Below, piece after piece: positions 57,540 to 64,000 of a stretch of DNA of 64,000 nt. Every line of letters begins with the position of its first letter. The first letter of the stretch is position 1. The notes beneath the pieces are model-generated. The model had not been told where the DNA came from. It ran no database searches and saw only the letters and a program-made list of their open reading frames with translations. The position numbers were made by a program, and so were the translations under genes. Source of the DNA: RGIG2041 sp045652745 (lineage in GTDB: Bacteria; Bacillota; Clostridia; UBA1381; UMGS1253); contig JAZRUW010000028.1 in assembly GCA_045652745.1 (NCBI GenBank), positions 56,421 through 120,420 on the forward strand, read 5' to 3'.

Positions 57540-58538
57540 TTATCTCTTTACAAAGCCGACCTTTCTGTATACCTTATCGAGCGTACGGCGCGCCAGATAC
57601 TGCGCATGCTGTGCACCCTCGGTGTATACCTGCTCCACAAAGGCCTTGTCTTTCATATACTGTTCGTATTTTTCCTTAATCGGTCTTAAACACTCCACAA
57701 CCGCCTCAGCCACTTCGGCTTTAAACTCGCCGTAGCCGCGGCCCGCAAAGCGTTCTTCGATGGACTCGATGCTCTCGCCGCTCGTTGCCGACAAAATGTG
57801 CATCAGGTTTTCAATGCCCTCTTTGCCCGCACCGCGGCAGATTCTGCCGTCGCTGTCCGTCACAGCGCTCTTAATCTTCTTTGCGATGCTGTCTGCATCC
57901 TCCACAACGGAGATAAAGCCCTTCGGATTCGGGTCGGACTTGCTCATCTTCTTGGTCGGCTCGGTCAGGCTCATAATCTTTGCACCGACCTTGGCAATGT
58001 ACGGCTCCGGAATTTTAAAGGTTTCGGAATAAAGGCCGTTAAAGCGCGCCGCAATATCACGTGCAAGCTCTAAATGCTGCTTTTGGTCTACGCCGACCGG
58101 CACCAAATCCGTCTGATACAACAAGATATCCGCCGCCATCAGCACCGGATAGGTAAACAGACCTGCGTTGATATTATCTGCATGTCTTGCCGACTTATCC
58201 TTAAACTGCGTCATACGACCAAGCTCACCCATGTAGGTGTAGCAGTTTAAAATCCACGCCAGCTCCGCATGTGCCGGCACGTGGGACTGAAAATACAAAA
58301 TGTTCTTTTTCGGGTCTAAGCCGCAAGCCAAAAACAAACTTAAAAGCTCCACACTGCGTTTTCTTAAATCCGCCGGATTCTGGCGCACGGTAATCGAGTG
58401 CAAATCCGCCACGCAGTACATACAGTTGTAGTCTTCCTGCAAATTTACCCAGTTTTTAATCGCACCCAAGTAGTTGCCGAGTGTGACACAACCGGACGGC
58501 TGAACGGCCGAATACAGGATTTTTTTGTTTTCTTCCAC
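57540..58538 (-). CDS. trpS: Tryptophanyl-tRNA synthetase
   Basis: The 332-residue class I synthetase has the HIGH-equivalent QPSGCVTLGNYLGA (about 13-26), the YPVLMAADILLYQTDLVPVGVDQKQHLELARDIA segment and KKMSKS (about 195-200). Length and features are standard. It lies 18 bases after the aminotransferase gene and 31 bases before the wecA-like gene; no terminator or T-box is visible, so it appears to be part of the long unit that ends with atpC. Confidence 0.96.
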   Translation of the reverse strand: MEENKKILYSAVQPSGCVTLGNYLGAIKNWVNLQEDYNCMYCVADLHSITVRQNPADLRKRSVELLSLFLACGLDPKKNILYFQSHVPAHAELAWILNCYTYMGELGRMTQFKDKSARHADNINAGLFTYPVLMAADILLYQTDLVPVGVDQKQHLELARDIAARFNGLYSETFKIPEPYIAKVGAKIMSLTEPTKKMSKSDPNPKGFISVVEDADSIAKKIKSAVTDSDGRICRGAGKEGIENLMHILSATSGESIESIEERFAGRGYGEFKAEVAEAVVECLRPIKEKYEQYMKDKAFVEQVYTEGAQHAQYLARRTLDKVYRKVGFVKR

Positions 58539-58556
58539 TTTCCATTCGCCTCGCTA

Positions 58557-59759
58557 TTATAAATTCTGCAAATATTCTTGAATCACTTCACCGAGTACGG
58601 CAATGCCGCGGGTGATGCTCTCCGGTGTGGTTACGGAGAAGTTGAGTCTAAACATATTCGACGGTGTATCCAAATCGAGCATAAAGGTTGCACCCGGCAC
58701 AAAGGCCACTTTCTTTTCGATGGCCTTTTGCATCAGCACCTTCGTATCCGTTCCCTCCGGCAGCGTACATAAAATAAAGATACCGCCCTCCGGTCTTGTA
58801 TATGTGCATTCTTTCGGGAAATGCTTATCCATTTCGGCGAGCATGAGTGCACAGCGCTCACCGTAAATCTTAGCGCATTTTTCAATGTGTGCATCAAAAT
58901 CGTAATTGGTCACATACTCGTGCACCATCATCTGATTGAGCACCGGCGTATGCACGTCATTGACCTGCTTTACAACCGTTACGCGGTCCACAATGTCCTT
59001 GCGCGCGCTTAAATAACCCACGCGCAGACCCGGCGCCAGCGTTTTCGAATACGTGCCGGCATAAATCACCGTGCCGTTTTTGTCCATGGACTTGATGGTC
59101 GGCACCGTTTCACCACTAAATCGCAGTTCGCCGTACGGGTTGTCTTCCAGAATAAATACATTATATTTTTCCGCAAGCGCCAGCAGTTTTTGGCGTTTTT
59201 CCACGCTCATGGTCACGCCAGACGGATTCTGGAAGGTCGCAATGGTATAAATAAATTTTATGTTCTTTTTCGTCTTAAGATGCGCTTCCACTTCTTCTAG
59301 GCAAATGCCGTCGTCTTCAATGGATGCGCCGTAGAGGCACGCGCCGTAAGAACGGAACGAATTGAGCGAGCCGATAAAACTCGGCGATTCGCAAATCACG
59401 CCGTCGCCCGGATTTAAAAGCACCTTCGCCGTCAGGTCAATCGCCTGCTGTGCGCCGCTGGTGATGATTAACTCATCCACGTCAGCATTGTAGATGCCTT
59501 TTTTCGCGCATTGCTCTTTGGTATATTCACGGAGCGGCACATACCCTTCGGTCGTACCGTACACCAGTGCGCCGCCTGCGCGGTTGGTTAAAATATCTTC
59601 ATTGATTTTTGCCCACTGCTTTGCCGGAAATAACTCCGGCGCCGGAATACCTGCCGCAAAGGAAATCATCCCCGGCACACCGAGCATTTTAAAAATCTCA
59701 CGAATTGCAGATGCCTGCATACCGGCCACCGCCGGCGTAAAAATTTCTTTTTGTGTCAT
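58557..59759 (-). CDS. PLP-dependent aminotransferase, class I/II
   Basis: A 400-residue fold-type I aminotransferase resembling 2-aminoadipate/aromatic aminotransferases (LysN/ARO8-like): MISFAAGIPAPELFP, TSGAQQAIDLTAKVLLNPGDGVICESPSF, NPSGVTMSVEKRQKLL, LEDNPYGELRFSG and the PLP Lys in YAGTYSKTLAPGLRVGYL. It probably transaminates several hydrophobic or aromatic amino acids. The start at 59759 follows AGAAGG; the ATG at 59807 is part of the leader. It opens the aminotransferase-trpS-wecAB-atp unit. Confidence 0.9.
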   Translation of the reverse strand: MTQKEIFTPAVAGMQASAIREIFKMLGVPGMISFAAGIPAPELFPAKQWAKINEDILTNRAGGALVYGTTEGYVPLREYTKEQCAKKGIYNADVDELIITSGAQQAIDLTAKVLLNPGDGVICESPSFIGSLNSFRSYGACLYGASIEDDGICLEEVEAHLKTKKNIKFIYTIATFQNPSGVTMSVEKRQKLLALAEKYNVFILEDNPYGELRFSGETVPTIKSMDKNGTVIYAGTYSKTLAPGLRVGYLSARKDIVDRVTVVKQVNDVHTPVLNQMMVHEYVTNYDFDAHIEKCAKIYGERCALMLAEMDKHFPKECTYTRPEGGIFILCTLPEGTDTKVLMQKAIEKKVAFVPGATFMLDLDTPSNMFRLNFSVTTPESITRGIAVLGEVIQEYLQNL

Positions 59760-59812
59760 AACAATCCTTCTTTCAAAACGTATGCGCAAAATCCATTCCT
59801 CACGCATTTTAC

Positions 59813-59841
59813 ACTATACCATAAAATTCCGGTAAAGTAAA
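59813..59841 (-). promoter_or_regulatory. Probable sigma-A promoter of the aminotransferase-trpS-wec-atp unit
   Basis: TTTACT (59841-59836) and TATAGT (59818-59813), 17-base spacer, with a TGG before the -10, reverse strand. Confidence 0.7.
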
Positions 59842-59918
59842 GCATTGTTTAGAATATATCAATAATTTTATACATTTTTTTGCCAGTTTTTTCAGAAAAA
59901 ATTACGAAAAGAAATTTG

Positions 59919-59947
59919 TTGCATTTTTTCTTATAATAGTATACAAT
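59919..59947 (+). promoter_or_regulatory. Sigma-A promoter of the lipoprotein gene
   Basis: TTGCAT (59919-59924) and TACAAT (59942-59947), 17-base spacer. Confidence 0.7.
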
Positions 59948-60012
59948 AACAATATACGTCAAAAATAGGTAAAAGCATTTACAAATTTTGGACAAGCAAG
60001 GAGAGTTCCGTT

Positions 60013-60396
60013 TTGAAAAAGTTATTTGCATTGCTAATTTGTATTTCGGTGTGCTTTGGTGTGCTTTCCGGCTGCGGCTGTGAGAAAACCGTCACCTACC
60101 CCGTCGAACAAGGCACCGCGCTTCCGCCTATGGAAAACGATACCGCGGCCAGTCCGCTCGGTCAGTTTGACGATACATCGGCCTTCGGTATTGTAAGGCA
60201 GACCGACGCTGCCGGTATGCTTTTGGAAATGCAAGGCAAGTATTATTTGTTCGGCTGGACGGAGACGTCCAAGCGCCACTATGACAAACTGGGCGTCAAG
60301 CTTGGCAACGAAATCGGCGTGCAGTTTGAAATCTCGGACGGCAAATTCATCGCTAACACGGTGGAGCTGGTGACCGCCGGAGAACTCAGTAATTAG
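60013..60396 (+). CDS. Small predicted lipoprotein
   Basis: A 127-residue protein with a lipoprotein signal (about 1-21) and the lipobox LSGC, so Cys21 should be lipid-anchored. The mature part is acidic and low in recognisable motifs (AFGIVRQTDAAGMLLEMQGKYYLFGW, then LGVKLGNEIGVQFEISDGKFIANTVELV), resembling a small beta-rich domain. I do not recognise a family. The start is TTG with AAGGAGAG upstream. It precedes ppdK by 85 bases and may share its transcript. Confidence 0.8.
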   Translation: MKKLFALLICISVCFGVLSGCGCEKTVTYPVEQGTALPPMENDTAASPLGQFDDTSAFGIVRQTDAAGMLLEMQGKYYLFGWTETSKRHYDKLGVKLGNEIGVQFEISDGKFIANTVELVTAGELSN

Positions 60397-60481
60397 TTAT
60401 ATAACCTTTTGGGGGTTTATATAAGCGAATAAGCCCTGTTACGGAATGCTCTGTCTCAGGGACTTTAAGGAGGAAAAAAAT
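60397..60481 (+). other. Leader region of ppdK with two hairpins
   Basis: Imperfect inverted repeats TATATAACC/GGTTTATATA (about 60398-60423) and CCCTG/CAGGG (about 60434-60461) precede AAGGAGG. No T run follows the first, so neither is a clear terminator, and no separate promoter for ppdK is convincing. Confidence 0.35.
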
Positions 60482-63112
60482 ATGAGCAAAAAGTTTGTCT
60501 ACCTGTTTAGCGAAGGCGACGCTTCCATGCGTAACCTTCTCGGCGGTAAGGGTGCTAACCTCGCGGAGATGACCAAAATCGGCCTTCCGGTTCCGCAGGG
60601 CTTCACCGTTACAACCGAAGCATGTACACAGTACTACGAAGACGGCCGCAAGATTAACGATGAAATCCAGACAGAGATTATGGAGTACATCGTAAAGATG
60701 GAAGCCATCTGCGGTAAGAAATTCGGCGACAAAGAAAATCCGCTTCTCGTATCCGTACGAAGCGGTGCAAGAGCATCCATGCCGGGTATGATGGATACCA
60801 TCTTAAACCTCGGTCTCAATGAAGACGTTGTAGAAGCTATGGCTGCAAAGTCCGGCAACGCAAGATGGGCATGGGACTGCTACAGAAGATTTATCCAGAT
60901 GTATTCCGACGTCGTAATGGAAGTTGGTAAGAAGTATTTCGAACAGCTCATCGACGAAATGAAGGAAGAAAAGGGCGTAACACAGGACATCGAGCTTACA
61001 GCTGAAGATTTGAAGACTTTGGCAAGCCAGTTCAAGGCTGAATATAAAGCAAAAATCGGCAAGGACTTCCCGTCCGATCCGAAAGAACAGCTCATGGGCG
61101 CTGTAGAAGCGGTATTCCGTTCCTGGGATAACCCGAGAGCAAATATCTACAGAAGAGATAACGATATCCCGTACTCCTGGGGTACTGCCGTAAACGTACA
61201 GATGATGGCGTTCGGCAACATGGGTGACGATTGCGGTACAGGTGTTGCGTTCACACGTGACCCGGCTACAGGCGAGCGCGGCCTGATGGGTGAGTTCCTC
61301 GTAAATGCACAGGGCGAAGACGTTGTTGCCGGCGTTCGTACACCGATGCCGATTGCAGAAATGGCATCCAAGTTCCCGCAGGCTTTCGAAGAGTTCAACA
61401 AGGTTTGTGCAATCTTAGAAGACCACTACCGCGACATGCAGGATATGGAGTTCACCATCGAGAGCAACAAGCTCTATATGCTCCAGACCAGAAACGGTAA
61501 GAGAACCGCAAAGGCTGCTCTCAAGATCGCTTGTGACCTCGTTGCAGAGGGCATGATCGACAAAAAGCAGGCTGTGGCTATGATTGATCCGAGAAACTTA
61601 GACACACTTTTACACCCGCAGTTTGACACAAAGGCACTCAAGGCGGCTACGCCGGTCGGCAAAGGTCTCGGCGCTTCCCCGGGTGCTGCATGCGGTAAGG
61701 TTGTATTTACCGCTGAAGACGCTGAAGCATGGAATGCAAGAGGCGAAAAGGTTGTGCTCGTTCGTCTGGAAACCTCTCCGGAAGACATCTCCGGTATGAA
61801 GGCATCCCAGGGTATCTTAACCGTTCGCGGCGGTATGACCTCCCACGCAGCCGTTGTTGCCCGTGGTATGGGTACCTGCTGTGTATCCGGTTGCGGCGAA
61901 ATCAACATGGATGAAGAAAACAAGAAGTTCACACTCGCAGGCAAGACCTACGTGGAAGGTGATTACATTTCCATCGACGGTTCCACCGGTAACATCTACG
62001 ACGGTATCATCCCGACCGTAGACGCTGCAATCGTTGGTGAGTTCGGCCAGATTATGGCTTGGGCTGACGAATTCAGAACCTTGAAGGTAAGAACAAACGC
62101 AGATACTCCGGCTGACGCGAAGAAGGCTCGTGAGCTCGGCGCAGAAGGTATCGGTCTTTGCCGTACAGAGCATATGTTCTTCGAGGCAGACAGAATCGCT
62201 GCATTCCGCGAAATGATTTGCTCCGATACCATCGAAGAAAGAGAAGCAGCACTTGAAAAGATTCTGCCGATGCAGCAGGGCGACTTCGAAGCACTCTACG
62301 AAGCACTCGAAGGCAACCCGGTTACCATCCGTTTCTTAGACCCGCCGCTGCATGAGTTCGTTCCGACCGAGGAAGCAGACATCGCAGCACTTGCAAAAGC
62401 AAAGGGCAAGACTGTAGAAGACATCAAGGCAATTATCAACGGCCTGCACGAGTTCAACCCGATGATGGGTCACCGCGGTTGCCGCCTTGCAGTTACCTAT
62501 CCGGAAATTGCAAAGATGCAGACCAGAGCGGTTATCCGTGCGGCAATCAACGTAAAGAAGGCACACGCTGACTGGAACATCAAGCCGGAAATCATGATTC
62601 CGCTCGTTGGCGATATCAAGGAACTCAAGTACGTTAAGAGTGTTGTTGTAGAAGCAGCGGACGCTGAAATCGCAGCAGCAGGCGTGGAAATGTCCTACGA
62701 AGTAGGTACCATGATTGAAATTCCGCGTGCTTGTATCACAGCAGACGAAATCGCTGCAGAGGCTGAATTCTTCTGCTTCGGTACAAACGACCTTACACAG
62801 ATGACTTACGGTTTCTCCCGTGACGACGCAGGTAAGTTCCTCGAAGCTTACTACGACACCAAGATCTTTGAAAACGATCCGTTTGCAAAGCTCGACCAGA
62901 CCGGTGTCGGCAAGCTCATGGAAACTGCAATCAAGCTCGGTAAGCCGGTACGTCCGTCCCTGCACATCGGTATCTGCGGTGAGCACGGCGGTGACCCGGT
63001 ATCCGTTGAGTTCTGCCACAAGATTGGATTAGACTACGTTTCCTGCTCGCCGTTTAGAGTACCGATCGCAAGATTGGCCGCTGCACAGGCTGCAATCAAG
63101 GAAAGCAAGTAA
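60482..63112 (+). CDS. ppdK: Pyruvate, phosphate dikinase
   Basis: The 876-residue enzyme interconverts pyruvate, ATP and phosphate with PEP, AMP and pyrophosphate; in fermentative anaerobes it often runs in glycolysis as a pyrophosphate-linked step. The order is an ATP-grasp N-domain (KFVYLFSEGDASMRNLLGGKGANLAEM), the swivelling domain with the phosphorylated His in GGMTSHAAVVARGMGTCCVSGCG (about residue 455), and the PEP/pyruvate barrel ending with the catalytic Cys in GICGEHGGDP. Length equals that of the Clostridium symbiosum enzyme. It has a strong AAGGAGG; the ATG at 60446 is rejected. Confidence 0.97.
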   Translation: MSKKFVYLFSEGDASMRNLLGGKGANLAEMTKIGLPVPQGFTVTTEACTQYYEDGRKINDEIQTEIMEYIVKMEAICGKKFGDKENPLLVSVRSGARASMPGMMDTILNLGLNEDVVEAMAAKSGNARWAWDCYRRFIQMYSDVVMEVGKKYFEQLIDEMKEEKGVTQDIELTAEDLKTLASQFKAEYKAKIGKDFPSDPKEQLMGAVEAVFRSWDNPRANIYRRDNDIPYSWGTAVNVQMMAFGNMGDDCGTGVAFTRDPATGERGLMGEFLVNAQGEDVVAGVRTPMPIAEMASKFPQAFEEFNKVCAILEDHYRDMQDMEFTIESNKLYMLQTRNGKRTAKAALKIACDLVAEGMIDKKQAVAMIDPRNLDTLLHPQFDTKALKAATPVGKGLGASPGAACGKVVFTAEDAEAWNARGEKVVLVRLETSPEDISGMKASQGILTVRGGMTSHAAVVARGMGTCCVSGCGEINMDEENKKFTLAGKTYVEGDYISIDGSTGNIYDGIIPTVDAAIVGEFGQIMAWADEFRTLKVRTNADTPADAKKARELGAEGIGLCRTEHMFFEADRIAAFREMICSDTIEEREAALEKILPMQQGDFEALYEALEGNPVTIRFLDPPLHEFVPTEEADIAALAKAKGKTVEDIKAIINGLHEFNPMMGHRGCRLAVTYPEIAKMQTRAVIRAAINVKKAHADWNIKPEIMIPLVGDIKELKYVKSVVVEAADAEIAAAGVEMSYEVGTMIEIPRACITADEIAAEAEFFCFGTNDLTQMTYGFSRDDAGKFLEAYYDTKIFENDPFAKLDQTGVGKLMETAIKLGKPVRPSLHIGICGEHGGDPVSVEFCHKIGLDYVSCSPFRVPIARLAAAQAAIKESK

Positions 63113-63177
63113 GTTAAAGCATTTGTGATTTGGGGCAAAGTCCCTTATCACTCAAAAGGCAAAATTGAATAAAAAAA

Positions 63178-63215
63178 TCGACCTTGTCGGATTCGTCCGA
63201 TGAGGTCTTTTTTTA
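63178..63215 (+). terminator. Terminator of ppdK
   Basis: 12-bp stem GACCTTGTCGGA/TCCGATGAGGTC with a G-T pair and TTCG loop (63180-63207), then seven Ts. Confidence 0.9.
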
Positions 63216-63242
63216 CGCTTAATCAGCATTGCGCGTTTTATG

Positions 63243-63271
63243 TTGATTTAAGTCAAATAATAGTATATAAT
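63243..63271 (+). promoter_or_regulatory. Sigma-A promoter of the small membrane-protein gene
   Basis: TTGATT (63243-63248) and TATAAT (63266-63271), 17-base spacer. Confidence 0.7.
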
Positions 63272-63307
63272 CATAGGTATCATCTTTAATAACAAAGGAG
63301 GATTAGT

Positions 63308-63628
63308 ATGGAAGCAAAAGTTGTGTTAGGCGCATTGAAAATGGTAGGAGATTGGGTGTTAAAAAACCCAAACGTAGCACTCGATGCACTTGATAAGGTA
63401 GTCATAATGCCCGTTGCAAAAAAAGCATCCAACATCGAAGAACATTTACTAGTCTTGGAAGCCAAAACGAATCAATTGGGTGCAGCGGCATTGGAACTGG
63501 AACAAAAAATCGATAGCGAAATCATTCAACTTCAAAAAGAAATACATACAATAAAAAAACTGCTTTCTATAATGAGCATTGTGCTCGGCGCCGCAATTAT
63601 CTCTATTGTCATACTGGCTATTTTATAA
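63308..63628 (+). CDS. Small coiled-coil protein with C-terminal membrane helix
   Basis: A 106-residue protein I do not recognise. Residues about 1-40 are amphipathic and mildly hydrophobic (VVLGALKMVGDWVLKNP), residues about 42-85 form a coiled coil (NIEEHLLVLEAKTNQLGAAALELEQKID onward), and residues 86-106 are one membrane helix at the very C-terminus. It has no signal peptide, so it would be tail-anchored with the coil in the cytoplasm. The ribosome site AAAGGAGG and promoter are strong. Its length and context give no functional clue. Confidence 0.75.
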   Translation: MEAKVVLGALKMVGDWVLKNPNVALDALDKVVIMPVAKKASNIEEHLLVLEAKTNQLGAAALELEQKIDSEIIQLQKEIHTIKKLLSIMSIVLGAAIISIVILAIL

Positions 63629-63643
63629 AAAGTACCAAAAATA

Positions 63644-63786
63644 ACACATCCCCCCCGGCGTGTGGCAGGGGGTTCTTACGGGGGACGCCAAGTCCCCCTA
63701 AGCCGTTTTAAGGGGGTTATAGGGGGAGAATCGGAACTCCCCCTATGTTTTGCTGCTTTTGCATTCAAAAGCAGGCCCGTCCGGCA
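63644..63786. repeat. Cluster of G-run palindromes
   Basis: Successive inverted repeats occupy this stretch: GGGGGAC/GTCCCCC (63680-63686, 63692-63698), ATAGGGGGAG/CTCCCCCTAT (63719-63728, 63737-63746) and CTGCTTTTG/CAAAAGCAG (63753-63761, 63766-63774). It recalls the DNA at transfer origins or ends of integrative elements in gut Clostridia, but no relaxase or integrase is in view. From 63787 to 64000 I see AT-rich DNA with GTTAACCGTTAAC and ATTATAC/GTATAAT repeats and no gene. Confidence 0.5.
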
Positions 63787-64000
63787 GGACATAATATAGA
63801 TTTATTTTACCAGTTAACCGTTAACCTTTTATAGGTCAATCGCGTGGTTTTCTTAACAAAAAAAACAGCTGCATTTGGGCGAGTGTTCTTAAGGATACAA
63901 TGGTTTTAGCCGGTAATTTACCGAAAATAGTTCACAAAAAATCTGCATTATACGCGAGTATAATTCTGATTTTTATGTTCCTCTTTCCGACAAAATTCCT

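Overview
The window looks like chromosomal DNA of an anaerobic, gut-type, spore-forming member of the Clostridia (Oscillospirales-like is my inference). The signs are Firmicutes gene blocks (ftsEX with a PcsB/EnvC-like hydrolase and a Ctp protease, maf-mre-min, pheST behind a T-box, IreB), sporulation-type genes (SpoIVFB-like, CwlD-like, BofC-like), a pyruvate phosphate dikinase, an F-type ATP synthase whose c subunit carries the Na+ signature, and enzymes for host glycosaminoglycans. GC is moderate. Promoters are mostly sigma-A type with a 17-base spacer, and nearly every transcription unit ends in a clear hairpin terminator. I see no phage, plasmid, CRISPR array or complete insertion sequence.

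Layout. 1-6.6 kb: the start of ylxM (leaving the window), an esterase, then a reverse-strand operon of CdaR-like regulator - ftsE - ftsX - M23 hydrolase - S41 protease. 6.8-8.8 kb: an S-layer-homology protein with a long Asn/Asp microsatellite tail, overlapping an HprK-like P-loop kinase gene. 8.9-15.6 kb: apt-like, SDR, mtaB, an HPr-like protein without the phosphorylatable His, rbgA, lepB, rplS and DUF1015. 15.7-23 kb: a TGS-less thrS, a PLP enzyme, T-box-pheS-pheT and ireB. 23.2-28.3 kb: GH88 with a small regulator, a MATE pump, malQ and a hydrolase. 28.5-33.6 kb: tRNA-Gly, the SpoIVFB-like pair, metK, a regulator and a heparinase II/III-like enzyme. 33.9-44.1 kb: mgsA and a long reverse operon NUDIX-zapA-U32-NusG_II-Gx transporter-maf-mreC-mreD-mrdA-minC-minD-minE. 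44.2-47.3 kb: BofC-like, cysteine desulfurase, DUF3343, CwlD-like and Asp23. 47.35-47.63 kb: a foldback element with 24-bp terminal inverted repeats. 47.9-59.8 kb: one long reverse unit aminotransferase-trpS-wecA-wecB-atpZ-atpI-atpBEFHAGDC, with a repeat cluster between atpG and atpD. 60-64 kb: a lipoprotein, ppdK, a small membrane protein and a G-run palindrome cluster at the edge.

How parts work together. The ftsEX/M23/Ctp and mre/min/zapA blocks both serve wall growth and division. The wecAB products would feed cell-wall or surface polymer synthesis, and the SLH protein would attach to such a polymer. GH88 and the heparinase-like enzyme, both without signal peptides, fit intracellular breakdown of imported uronate-containing oligosaccharides. 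The aspects most worth following are the SLH/HprK-like overlapping pair together with the His-less HPr-like protein, the foldback element, and the repeats inside the atp operon.
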